Counted from the first letter of the stretch, positions 8,808-16,914 are shown. The stretch: 64,000 nt of DNA from JANQIO01 sp965601975 (GCA_965601975.1 OZ271856.1:1550001-1614000); one strand, 5' to 3'. A program made the numbers and translations. The notes: generated by a model from the letters alone, not told the origin.

Positions 8808-9260
8808 ATGAACGGCCGCGCCCTGTTCGCCGGTTTGCTGCTCGCCCTGGGTGGCTGTGTCACCGAACCCCTGCCCTATGTGGTCGACGGCGATGCCATC
8901 CTTAGACCGCTGGGGGCGGAAGAGGGCGACCCCAAAGTAGGTGAGCAACTGTTTGCCGCACGCGAGGGCGGACACTGCGTGCTCTGCCACCAGGTGGCAA
9001 GCCTCGATGCGCCGTTCCAGGGAAATCTTGGCCCAGCCCTGGATGATGTCGGCGCCCGGCTGACGCCCGGGCAGATTCGCCTGCGCATCGTCGACGCCTC
9101 TCGCTTGAACCCGGCAACCGTTATGCCACCTTATTATCGGGCATCGGGTCTGGAACAGGTGGGCGAAGCCTACCGGGGGAAGCCGGCGCTGACCGCAGAG
9201 GAGATTGAACACCTGGTGGCCTGGCTGGCCACGCTGGAGGACCACAATGGGGCAGAATGA
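8808..9260 (+). CDS. soxX: Sulfur oxidation cytochrome SoxX, lipoprotein form
   Basis: 150 residues, one heme site GHCVLCH (C57, C60, H61) and the Met ligand in NPATVMPPYYR, both typical of SoxX, as are GNLGPALDDVGARLTPGQIR and the C-terminal LTAEEIEHLVAWLATL. SoxX pairs with SoxA to join sulfur substrates oxidatively to the SoxY cysteine. The leader ends in LGGC (C17), predicting a lipid-anchored SoxX; many SoxX proteins are soluble. It starts directly after the fccB stop and overlaps soxY by 14 bp. Confidence 0.9.
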   Translation: MNGRALFAGLLLALGGCVTEPLPYVVDGDAILRPLGAEEGDPKVGEQLFAAREGGHCVLCHQVASLDAPFQGNLGPALDDVGARLTPGQIRLRIVDASRLNPATVMPPYYRASGLEQVGEAYRGKPALTAEEIEHLVAWLATLEDHNGAE

Positions 9261-9708
9261 CGACATACAACGGCGGAGCTTTCTGGCCCGCAGCGCGGCC
9301 CTGGTAGCCGTTGCCCTGCTACCGGTTCGCGGTGCCGCGGCGCCGGAGGACGTCGATGCCTCGGTGACGGCGCTGTTTGGCGATCGCCCGGTGAACGAGG
9401 GCAGGGTGACCCTGAAAGTCCCTCCGATTTCCGAGAACGGCTATTCGGTACCGCTGACCGTCGAGGTCGACAGCCCCATGACCGCCGAGGATCACGTGGT
9501 TCGGATCGCCATCTTCGCCGAGGAAAACCCGCTGCCGAATGTGGCGCGCTTTGAGCTCGGCCCGCGGGCGGGACGCGCCCGTGTGCAGACCCGCATCCGC
9601 ATGGGCCAGTCCCAGAAAATTCGCGCCGTCGCCGAACTGAGCGACGGCACCCTCTGGCGCACGGAGGCCTTCAGCATCGTGACGCTGGCGGCCTGTGTCG
9701 TTGAATAG
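9247..9708 (+). CDS. soxY: Sulfur carrier subunit SoxY with atypical C-terminus
   Basis: Start chosen at ATG 9247, inside the end of soxX. It gives MGQNDDIQRRSFLARSAALV, a Tat signal as expected for SoxY; an upstream ATG at 9205 only adds soxX-overlapping sequence. The mature part is standard (VPPISENGYSVPLTVEVDSP, IAIFAEENPLPNVARFELGP, RIRMGQSQKIRAVAELSDGT). SoxY carries the sulfur substrate on a cysteine in a flexible C-terminal arm, normally GGCGG. Here the arm reads VTLAACVVE-stop: the Cys is kept but the glycines around it are replaced. It should bind SoxZ, encoded 8 bp on. Identity is firm; whether the arm works in the usual way is open. Confidence 0.9.
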   Translation: MGQNDDIQRRSFLARSAALVAVALLPVRGAAAPEDVDASVTALFGDRPVNEGRVTLKVPPISENGYSVPLTVEVDSPMTAEDHVVRIAIFAEENPLPNVARFELGPRAGRARVQTRIRMGQSQKIRAVAELSDGTLWRTEAFSIVTLAACVVE

Positions 9709-9716
9709 GTAGCGAG

Positions 9717-10037
9717 ATGGCGACGATACGCATAGCCGCACCGGCGCGCGCCACAAAGGGGGAGGTCATCGAGCTGAAGGCCATGATTCGCCATCCCATG
9801 GAAACCGGCTACCGGCGCGACCGCTATGGCGAGCAGATTCCTCGCAACATCCTCAAGCGCTTCGAGTGCCGCTACAACGGCGATGTCGTGTTTACCGCGG
9901 AGTTTTTCCCGTCGGTGGCGGCCGACCCGTTCCTGACTTTCTTCACCACCGCTTCAGAGAGCGGCACGCTGGAATTCCGCTGGACCGACCTGGACGAGCA
10001 GGTGTTTGCCGAGAGCGTGGCGCTGGAGGTGGTGTGA
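9717..10037 (+). CDS. soxZ: Sulfur oxidation carrier subunit SoxZ
   Basis: 106 residues, the normal size for SoxZ, with no signal peptide: by family knowledge it leaves the cell bound to Tat-exported SoxY. Recognisable stretches are ELKAMIRHPMETGYRRDRYG, IPRNILKRFECRYNGDVVFT and LEFRWTDLDEQVFAESVALE. It forms the SoxYZ carrier. Its last codons overlap the GTG start of soxA by four bases (GTGA), so the two are translationally coupled. Confidence 0.93.
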   Translation: MATIRIAAPARATKGEVIELKAMIRHPMETGYRRDRYGEQIPRNILKRFECRYNGDVVFTAEFFPSVAADPFLTFFTTASESGTLEFRWTDLDEQVFAESVALEVV

Positions 10038-10831
10038 GGTCGGTGCGATTCCTGCTCGCCCTGATCCTCCTGGCAGGTGTCGGAGCCTGGGCCGAGACGC
10101 GCAACTTCGGCGCGCAGCCGGACCTCCCCGCAGAATCAGTCAGATCGGGATCGGTCTTCCTGACCCCGGAGACCCGGGCCACCCAGGACGATACGTTCGC
10201 CAATCCCGGCTATCTGTGGGTGGAGCGCGGCAGGGAGTTGTTTGGCGCGACCGAGGCGGGGCTGGGCTGTGTGAACTGTCATGCGCCTGATGGGGGCAAG
10301 CCAATACCGGGCGCCGCGGCGCGTTACCCCCAGTACGACAACGAGGCCGGCACCTTGCTGAACCTGGAGGGGCGCATCAACCAGTGTCGCTCCGATCGCC
10401 AGTCTCAGCCGGCTTTCCCCTACGAATCGGAGGAACTGCTCGCACTCTCGGCCTATGTCGCCAGCCAGTCCCGCGGAGCGCCGTTCGCGGTGGATATTGA
10501 AGGAAAAGCGCAGCCCTTCTTCGAGCAGGGCCGGGAGTACTTCTTTCGCCGCCGCGGCCAGCTCAACCTGGCCTGCAACCAGTGTCACGACGACAACTGG
10601 GGCAAGCTTCTGCGCGGCGATACCATCAGCCAGGGCCATCCCAATGCCTGGCCCGGTTACCGGCTGGAGTGGCAGACCTTCGGCTCCCTGCATCGACGCA
10701 TTCGCGATTGCGATGCAGGGGTAAGGGCGGAGCCGCATCCCTCCGGGTCCGAGATCTACAGGAGCCTGGAGCTTTACCTGGCCTGGCGGGCGCGGGGCCT
10801 TACCCTGGAATCCCCGGGTATTCGCCGTTAG
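10034..10831 (+). CDS. soxA: Diheme cytochrome SoxA (L-cysteine S-thiosulfotransferase subunit)
   Basis: 265 residues from GTG at 10034, which overlaps the soxZ stop; GTG at 10043 is an alternative. The leader VRSVRFLLALILLAGVGAWA ends in a signal-peptidase I type site. Two heme motifs are present, GLGCVNCH (C79, C82, H83) and NLACNQCH (C181, C184, H185), so it is the diheme form. A cysteine in RRIRDCDAGVRAEP (C226) matches the heme ligand that carries the persulfide in known SoxA, and C118 (INQC) fits the other ligand. With SoxX it attaches thiosulfate to SoxY. Last gene of the operon; its end overlaps the convergent BKACE gene by 4 bp. Confidence 0.92.
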   Translation: MRSVRFLLALILLAGVGAWAETRNFGAQPDLPAESVRSGSVFLTPETRATQDDTFANPGYLWVERGRELFGATEAGLGCVNCHAPDGGKPIPGAAARYPQYDNEAGTLLNLEGRINQCRSDRQSQPAFPYESEELLALSAYVASQSRGAPFAVDIEGKAQPFFEQGREYFFRRRGQLNLACNQCHDDNWGKLLRGDTISQGHPNAWPGYRLEWQTFGSLHRRIRDCDAGVRAEPHPSGSEIYRSLELYLAWRARGLTLESPGIRR

Positions 10832-11745
10832 GCGGCGCTGGCGGTATACGGTACCGGGTAGGTGGGCAGGCCCAGTATCTCCGCGGCCTGGGCAGGCGCT
10901 GCAATGGGGCGGTCGTAGCGTCTTGCCACCTCGACTACCTCCTCGACCAGTTCTACGTTGCTGGGCGTGCGGTCACCGCCATAGGGCTCCAGCCCCACCT
11001 GCACGTGACCCCCTCGCTTGATCGCTTCCTCGGCAATACCGCAGCCCACGCAGTCCTCGGCGAACGCAGAGACCAGCCAGGGCAGGTCGCAGTCTCCCAG
11101 CATACCCAGGTAGGCTTCCAGGCTGGTCGCCGTCGGCGGCATGCCGAACGACAGCGCGTCCGAGGCGAAATAGAACTTGAGCATGCCTCCCGGCGGGAGT
11201 TTGCCCGCGCGGTAGTAGGCGAGGATGAACTTGAGGAAAGCCGGTTCGAATATTGAGATGCTGAGGCCGATCTCGAGCCGTTCGCAGGCCTCCACGTAGT
11301 AGCGGGAATCCTGTGCGTCATTGAGATAGAGCATGTCGGTGGGGGCGAACAATCCGTCTTCGCCGATGATGGACAGGTTGAACGTGCCCGGGTCACACAG
11401 TCCCTGTGCCAGCAGCCCTTCCTTGGCCATGCGCTCGATGTGGCTGTAGCGCGTGGTCACCGGCACATCCTGTCCGACGGGCATGGTAGGCGTCAATATG
11501 GCATCGGGCCGTTGCTGTAGCAGGGTGCGCCAGGGACGGGCATAGCGCTCGTAGTCGAGTTCACCGCTGCCGCCAAAGATGGGCTCGTCGGTGTGATTGT
11601 GAATCAGCGCTGCACCCGCCTCCATGCAGGCCACGGCATCGGCGACGATCTCTTCATCGCTGTAGGGGACATTGGGGTTGTGGTCCTTGCTGGCCGACCC
11701 GTTCAGGGAGGCCTCGATGATCAATGGCAGTCCGGTAACGCTCAC
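10828..11745 (-). CDS. BKACE family beta-keto acid cleavage enzyme (DUF849, 3-keto-5-aminohexanoate cleavage-like)
   Basis: 305 residues, TIM-barrel BKACE family. The metal-binding histidines are seen in ALIHNHTDEP (H49, H51), and the C-terminal signature is VGLEPYGGDRTPSN followed by EVARRYDRPIAAPAQAAEIL. The family cleaves beta-keto acids with acetyl-CoA to give acetoacetate and an acyl-CoA. Substrates vary widely, and the usual HCHVR-type motif is HNHTDEP here, so the substrate is not predictable. The GTG start at 11743-11745 has a good AAGGA site 9 bases away. It is convergent with soxA and divergent from the small membrane protein. Confidence 0.87.
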   Translation of the reverse strand: MSVTGLPLIIEASLNGSASKDHNPNVPYSDEEIVADAVACMEAGAALIHNHTDEPIFGGSGELDYERYARPWRTLLQQRPDAILTPTMPVGQDVPVTTRYSHIERMAKEGLLAQGLCDPGTFNLSIIGEDGLFAPTDMLYLNDAQDSRYYVEACERLEIGLSISIFEPAFLKFILAYYRAGKLPPGGMLKFYFASDALSFGMPPTATSLEAYLGMLGDCDLPWLVSAFAEDCVGCGIAEEAIKRGGHVQVGLEPYGGDRTPSNVELVEEVVEVARRYDRPIAAPAQAAEILGLPTYPVPYTASAA

Positions 11746-11876
11746 GGTGCAATCCTTTTAGCAGTTATCACGCGCCGCTATTGGCGCAGGCTCTCAGTTT
11801 AGCCGACCTGCGGTTCCGCCCGAATACCTGGCTGCTACACTTACGGCCAAACATAACAAGATCCCCGCGAGTCAAA

Positions 11877-12263
11877 ATGAACAGAGCACTGAAGATTGCA
11901 CTCACCATTATCGGCCTGGGTCTCCTGGCCATGGGCGTGCTGTGGCTGGTGTCACCCGCCGATGCCGCCAAGGAACTGGGTATGCCGCTGCTGGAGGGGC
12001 GCGGCCTCAGCACCCAGATCGGCGACCTGGCTGCCTTCTTTGTCACCTGTGGAAGCCTCATCCTCGTGGGGGTCTATACGGGGCGGCGGGAGTGGCTCTA
12101 CGCCCCGGCCATGCTGCTGGGATTGACCGCGGTGTTTCGCACCCTGGCCTGGGCGGTCCACGGTGCCGCCTTTGCCACCGATGCCATCATCGTCGAAGTG
12201 GTTGCCACGGCCCTGCTACTGTATACGGCCCGATCAATCGAGCCGCCGGCACAGTCGGCCTGA
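11877..12263 (+). CDS. Small four-helix membrane protein of unknown function
   Basis: 128 residues from the ATG at 11877 (MNRALKIALTIIGLGLLAMG). The open frame reaches back to 11781, but that part is polar and lacks coding character. Four hydrophobic segments cover about residues 3-25, 45-65, 75-95 and 100-120. I do not recognise catalytic residues; the layout recalls small DUF4345-like membrane proteins, which is only a resemblance. It lies 24 bp before the acyl-CoA ligase gene and may be co-transcribed with it. Confidence 0.65.
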   Translation: MNRALKIALTIIGLGLLAMGVLWLVSPADAAKELGMPLLEGRGLSTQIGDLAAFFVTCGSLILVGVYTGRREWLYAPAMLLGLTAVFRTLAWAVHGAAFATDAIIVEVVATALLLYTARSIEPPAQSA

Positions 12264-12287
12264 ACACATTGAGAATGCGGTTGACCT

Positions 12288-13760
12288 GTGAGCGCTGAGC
12301 TCTGGACACCGGGCGAGGCGGCGCACGCCTACGCCACAAAGAATCCCGACGAAGTGGTGGTGATCTGCGCTCGCGAGGACGGCGGCGCCGATGAGCTGAC
12401 CCGCGCGCAGTTCGACCAGTGGTCGAGCCGCCTGGCCCACAAGCTCATCGAGCAGGGGGTGGGCCCCGGGGATTTCGGGGCCGTGATCTTTCCCACCTGT
12501 GTCGAGCACATGGTCGCTACCCTGGCGATCTACAAGGCCGGTGGGACGCCCATGCCGGTGAGCTATTCGATGCCCGCGGAAGAACGCGATGGCCTGCTGG
12601 CCCTGGCGAAACCGACGTGCATCTTCAGTGACCAGGAAGATCTCGACGCGATTAGCCGGTCCGACATGCAGTCGCTGGACAGCTATCCAGATGAGCTGCC
12701 CCAGGACAGGGTGCCGGACCCTGTGAAAGCGCTGGGCTCCGGTGGTTCCACCGGCAAGCCCAAGCTGATTGTTTCCCCAGGCGCCTTCTATTATCCGCCG
12801 GGCCAGCACCCGCTGGGGCCGGTGCTGCGAACGGGCCCCGAGGACCTGAAGTACTCGCCCGGGCCGCTGTACCACAACGGCCCATTCCTGTTCTCCCAGG
12901 CCCTGTTGTTCCAGGGGGGCCGCGTCCTGCTCAACGAGCGTTTCAACGTGACCCGCATGCTGGACCTGATCGAGCGCTACCGTCCCACGGTGCTCAATCT
13001 CGTGCCCACCATGATGCAGCGGATGCTGCGGGAACCGGACATCAACGAGCGGGACCTGTCATCGGTGCGCATTCTCTGGCACCTGGCCGCCCCATGCCCC
13101 GAGTGGGCCAAGCGCGGCTGCATCGAACTACTGGGCCCGGAGAAGATTCTGGAACTGTGGGGCGCCACCGAGATTACCGGCCTCACCGTGATCGACGGCA
13201 ATGAGTGGCTGGCGCATCCGGGCAGCGTGGGCCGGGGTGTGGCGACGGAGTTTCGCATTGTTGACGAGGATCGCAATGTCCTGCCGCCGGGTGAGGTGGG
13301 CGAGATCTTCTCCCGCTTCGGTGACGGCACGCCGGGCTATGCGTACCTGGGCTCGAAATCCCTGGAAACGATCGGCGACGGTTTCGCCAGCGTCGGCGAC
13401 CTCGGCTACCTGGACGAGGAGGGTTACCTCTACCTCAGCGACCGCCGCACCGACATGATCATTTCCGGCGGCGCCAACATCTTCCCGGCGGAGGTGGAGT
13501 CCGTGATCAGCAGCCACCCCGGGGTGCAGGATGTGGCAGTGGTCGGCCTGGCGGATGAGGACCTTGGCCGGCGGGTCCATGCCATAATCGAGCCGCGCGA
13601 CGCCAATGATCCGCCGGACATTTCTGAGCTCGAGGCCCTGTGCCTCAAGGACCTGGCCCGCTACAAGGTGCCGCGAGGCTTTGAAGTGGTCGAACAGCTG
13701 CCGCGGAACGAGGCGGGCAAGATCCGTCGCCTGGCCCTGCGCGAGGAACGGGGCGGCTGA
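12288..13760 (+). CDS. Acyl-CoA synthetase (AMP-forming, ANL superfamily)
   Basis: 490 residues with the adenylate-forming core motifs in order: phosphate loop GSGGSTGKPKLIV (about residues 150-162), LWGATE (about 288), YLSDRRTDMIISGGANIFPA (hinge, about 382-400) and the C-terminal catalytic Lys in NEAGKIRRLALRE (about 478). It makes an acyl-adenylate and then an acyl-CoA. The closest flavour I recognise is the bile-acid/steroid or medium-chain ligase group, which would suit the sterol-desaturase, SDR and FadL genes elsewhere in the window, but substrate is inference. GTG start; a VOC-family gene follows 14 bp later. Confidence 0.85.
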   Translation: MSAELWTPGEAAHAYATKNPDEVVVICAREDGGADELTRAQFDQWSSRLAHKLIEQGVGPGDFGAVIFPTCVEHMVATLAIYKAGGTPMPVSYSMPAEERDGLLALAKPTCIFSDQEDLDAISRSDMQSLDSYPDELPQDRVPDPVKALGSGGSTGKPKLIVSPGAFYYPPGQHPLGPVLRTGPEDLKYSPGPLYHNGPFLFSQALLFQGGRVLLNERFNVTRMLDLIERYRPTVLNLVPTMMQRMLREPDINERDLSSVRILWHLAAPCPEWAKRGCIELLGPEKILELWGATEITGLTVIDGNEWLAHPGSVGRGVATEFRIVDEDRNVLPPGEVGEIFSRFGDGTPGYAYLGSKSLETIGDGFASVGDLGYLDEEGYLYLSDRRTDMIISGGANIFPAEVESVISSHPGVQDVAVVGLADEDLGRRVHAIIEPRDANDPPDISELEALCLKDLARYKVPRGFEVVEQLPRNEAGKIRRLALREERGG

Positions 13761-13774
13761 GGCGGCCGCGGACT

Positions 13775-14437
13775 GTGAGCGCCGTACTGGACCATCTCGT
13801 CTGGGCAACCCGGTCACCGGTTGAGGACTGCGACTGGTTCGAACAGGCCACCGGCGTGCGGCCGGTTCCCGGCGGTGCACACCCGGGCTTCGGTACCCGC
13901 AATGACCTGGTCGGATTCCGCGGCCAGTCGCAATACCTGGAGCTGCTGTCATCGGACCCGAACCAGGACATTCAGGGGCCGATGGGCGAGAGGCTGCAGG
14001 CCCTGGAGCAGGGTGGGCTATTTCACTGGGCCGCCAGGCACCCGGACCTGGACCGCGTCCACCAGCGTGCCCTCGACCAGGGCATGCGCTCCTCCGGCGT
14101 CATGCCACTGTCGAGGGCTCGCCCGGATGGCACGCTGCTCGAGTGGAAGCTGGTGATCCTGGGCGGGCACTCTCACGGGGGCCTGATGCCCTTCTTTATC
14201 GACTGGGGAGACTGTCCCCATCCGGCGGCGGAACTGCCGGCGGCGGGTGAACTTCGACGGTTCGAGTTGGTAACCCCGGAGCATCGGGAGCTTCGCGCAA
14301 GCCTCGAGGCGTTCGACCTGGAGGTTACGGTCAATAGCGGGCCTCAGCCCAATATGCGTGCGGAACTCGCCACGGCGCGCGGTGACCTGTTACTGACTTC
14401 TTCGCAGCCCGTGCTGGAGGGGTTTGTCTTCGCTTGA
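13775..14437 (+). CDS. VOC superfamily protein, glyoxalase-like domain
   Basis: 220 residues beginning LDHLVWATRSPVEDCDWFEQ, the opening strand of a vicinal-oxygen-chelate fold, followed by GAHPGFGTRNDLVGF and YLELLSSDPNQ. This matches the glyoxalase-like group (PF13468 type). Members hold a metal and act as lyases, isomerases or dioxygenases, or only bind ligand. Here the metal ligands cannot be assigned with confidence (H7 and the Glu of YLELL are candidates). GTG start 14 bp after the ligase, so probably one operon. Confidence 0.75.
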   Translation: MSAVLDHLVWATRSPVEDCDWFEQATGVRPVPGGAHPGFGTRNDLVGFRGQSQYLELLSSDPNQDIQGPMGERLQALEQGGLFHWAARHPDLDRVHQRALDQGMRSSGVMPLSRARPDGTLLEWKLVILGGHSHGGLMPFFIDWGDCPHPAAELPAAGELRRFELVTPEHRELRASLEAFDLEVTVNSGPQPNMRAELATARGDLLLTSSQPVLEGFVFA

Positions 14438-14478
14438 GGCGTGGCAGCCCGCCTTAGAAAGAATACAGTCAGCTCTGA

Positions 14479-14507
14479 TTGTTTTTATCCGAGTCCTTTG
14501 CTAGGGT
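14479..14507 (+). promoter_or_regulatory. Candidate sigma-70 promoter for the molybdopterin oxidoreductase
   Basis: A -35 of TTGTTT (14479-14484), a 17-base spacer and a -10 of TAGGGT (14502-14507) preceded by TGC, an extended -10. It would give a leader of about 48 bases to the ATG at 14563. The stretch is AT-richer than its surroundings. Predicted by eye only. Confidence 0.45.
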
Positions 14508-14562
14508 TTTCATTCGCCCATGTAGCCGAGCGGCCCGAGCAGTGGCCGGGGAGATAAGAACA

Positions 14563-16737
14563 ATGGATCAGGCGGTGGACACGAAGAAGACCTTCTGTCG
14601 TTTCTGTCACGTGTTCTGCGGGATGGAAGTGGACGTTGCGAATGGAAAGGTCGTCGACGTGCGCGGCGACCACGACAACCCCATCTCCGAGGGCTACACC
14701 TGCCCCAAGGGCCGCAGCGAGGTTGATCGAATCAACCACCCCGAGCGCCTGCTGACCTGCCAGAAGCGCACCGACGGCGCGCTCTCGCCCATCGACACCA
14801 CCGAAGCCCTCGATGAAATCGGCGACAAGCTCAAAGCCATTATTGCCGAGCACGGCCCCAACTCCGTCGCCGTGTACAGCGGCTGCGGCGGTCACCGCAC
14901 CGCCGCCGGCGGCCCCTGGTTCGTAGGCAAGTGGCTGGAAGCCCTGGGCTCCCGGGGCATGTATACCTCCTACACCATCGACTCACCGGGGCTGTCCATC
15001 GCCACGGGTTGGCTGTTCGGTGCGCCCATGCCCTTCGGCTCCCCGGACATCGAGAATTCCGAGGTGGCCATGTACGTGGCCACCAACCCGACCGTGTCGC
15101 ATCTGTGGACCATGCCCCAGTCCAATCCGTCCACCCGCCTGAAGAACTCCCTCAAGAACGGCATGAAGCTGGTGGTGATCGACCCGCGCAAGTGCGACGT
15201 GGCGCGCCGCGCCGACGTGCACCTGCAGGTCAAGCCCGGCGAGGACGCCACCCTGCTGGCAGCGATGATCAAGGTGGTCATCGACAACGGGTGGTATGAC
15301 AAGGAATACGTGGAGGCCTACTGCTCCGGCTTCGAGGAGCTGAAGGCCTCGGTGGCGGACTTCGATCTCGACTACGCGGAAGCCCGCACCACGGTCCCCA
15401 AGGACACGATCGTCGAAGGGGCGCGCGTCTTCGCCACCGCAAAGAGCGGCGCCGCCCAGACCGGCACCGGCCTGCACATGGCCGCCCACCAGAACCTGTG
15501 CATCTTCCTGGTGTGGGTGCTCAATGCCATCTGCGGCCGCTACGACCGCCGCGGCGGCATGACCCGCATTACCGGCGCGCTGTCGCAGCCGCTGCCCGAG
15601 AACATGGGGCCGCTGCCCATCCCGACCTTCAGCGGCGAGGTGTCCCGCATACGCGGCATACGCGGCATGTCGGGCCTGTTCGGCTACAACGAGATGCCCA
15701 CCAACACGCTGACCGACGAGATACTGACGCCGGGCGAAGGCCAGGTGCGGGCGCTGATCGTCAACGGCGGAAACCCGGCACTGGTATTCAGCAATACCGA
15801 GCGCACGGTAGAGGCGCTGAAGAGTCTGGACCTGCTGGTGTGCCTTGACCTGTTCGAGTCGGCCACGGCGCGCTACGCCGATTACATCATGGCGGTGAAG
15901 CACCCCTTCGAGCGCAACGACATCCCGCACATGATGAACATCTTCTACCCCCAGCCCTACATGCAGTACACCGACAAGCTGGTGGAACCGCCCCCCGGCA
16001 CCATCGAAGAGTGGGACTTCTTCTGGGAGATCGGCGAGCGGCTCGGCATCCGCGCCAACATCAAGGGCCTGCCCGAGGACCGCAAGCCCGAGGCGGAAGA
16101 CATCATGCGCGCGCTCAATGCCAGCTCAAGAACCCCGTTCGACGACCTCAAGGAAAACCCCAGCGGCAAGCTGTACGGACCACGGGAAACGGAAGTCGGC
16201 GGCGTCATCCCCAACATGATCGGCCACGCGGACCGTCGCATTGCCGTGGGCAATCCCGAGCCGATGACAGAGCTGCGGGAAGTTCGCGCGGAGCCCATGC
16301 CGGTAAACGGCAGCTACGTGCCGGACAAGTCCTTCGAGTTCCGCGCCATCACCTACCGCATGCCCGAGGTCTACTGCACCACCGGCCACAACCTGCCCCG
16401 CGCCGAGCGCAAGCGGCCCTACAACCCGGTGCTGATTTCACACCAGGACCTGGCCGACAACGGCTTTGCCGACGGCGAATGCGTGATCGTGGATTCGGGC
16501 TTCGGCCAGCAGGAAGGCATTCTCGAGGCCACCGACGAAGTCGCCCCCGGCACCCTGGGGATCGCCCACGGCTGGGGTGACCCCGCCGACGAACGGCCGG
16601 TGGAAGAGAAGGGCACCAACGTGCAGGCCCTGATTCCCGCCGACGAACGCTTCGACAGGATCACCGGCCTCGCCCAGCAGAGCGCCTACCCGGTCAACCT
16701 GCGCAAACACGAAGGGCGCGTAATCGCTCGCGGGTAA
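14563..16737 (+). CDS. Molybdopterin oxidoreductase (BisC/formate dehydrogenase-like family), substrate unknown
   Basis: 724 residues from ATG 14563, which has a GGGGAG ribosome site; the frame is open 84 bases further upstream, but that part holds the promoter. The N-terminus has a 4Fe-4S motif, FCRFCHVFCGM with a later Cys in GYTCPKGR. Then come the molybdopterin-guanine-dinucleotide domains (GCGGHRTAAGGPW, VVIDPRKCDVARRADVHLQV, ALIVNGGNPALVFSN) and the C-terminal dinucleotide-binding barrel (YCTTGHNLPRAERKRPYNPV). There is no Tat signal, so it is a cytoplasmic enzyme. No electron-transfer partner gene is adjacent. It could oxidise formate or reduce an organic substrate; context does not decide. 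Confidence 0.85.
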   Translation: MDQAVDTKKTFCRFCHVFCGMEVDVANGKVVDVRGDHDNPISEGYTCPKGRSEVDRINHPERLLTCQKRTDGALSPIDTTEALDEIGDKLKAIIAEHGPNSVAVYSGCGGHRTAAGGPWFVGKWLEALGSRGMYTSYTIDSPGLSIATGWLFGAPMPFGSPDIENSEVAMYVATNPTVSHLWTMPQSNPSTRLKNSLKNGMKLVVIDPRKCDVARRADVHLQVKPGEDATLLAAMIKVVIDNGWYDKEYVEAYCSGFEELKASVADFDLDYAEARTTVPKDTIVEGARVFATAKSGAAQTGTGLHMAAHQNLCIFLVWVLNAICGRYDRRGGMTRITGALSQPLPENMGPLPIPTFSGEVSRIRGIRGMSGLFGYNEMPTNTLTDEILTPGEGQVRALIVNGGNPALVFSNTERTVEALKSLDLLVCLDLFESATARYADYIMAVKHPFERNDIPHMMNIFYPQPYMQYTDKLVEPPPGTIEEWDFFWEIGERLGIRANIKGLPEDRKPEAEDIMRALNASSRTPFDDLKENPSGKLYGPRETEVGGVIPNMIGHADRRIAVGNPEPMTELREVRAEPMPVNGSYVPDKSFEFRAITYRMPEVYCTTGHNLPRAERKRPYNPVLISHQDLADNGFADGECVIVDSGFGQQEGILEATDEVAPGTLGIAHGWGDPADERPVEEKGTNVQALIPADERFDRITGLAQQSAYPVNLRKHEGRVIARG

Positions 16738-16837
16738 CCGCTCTCGCCGACAAGCCGCAGCCAGATGCCAGGGGCAATGAGAGGCTATCTGTAGCACAAC
16801 AATCCCTTTGGCACACCATCGTGTGGATCAGCCATTT

Positions 16838-16855
16838 CCGCCATATAATGGGCGG
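16838..16855 (+). promoter_or_regulatory. Perfect -10 inside an inverted repeat upstream of the telA operon
   Basis: The consensus -10 TATAAT lies at 16844-16849, flanked by CCGCC (16838-16842) and GGCGG (16851-16855). These are arms of an inverted repeat that would place an operator directly over the -10. No good -35 is visible at the right distance (TTGGCA at 16808 is too far), so activation or a weak promoter is possible. The leader to the telA ATG at 16915 would be about 60 bases. Confidence 0.4.
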
Positions 16856-16914
16856 TGTCGGGCGCTGGACAGTGCGCCTGGTTTTCGGACATGTACACGG
16901 AAGCAAGGACGAGC

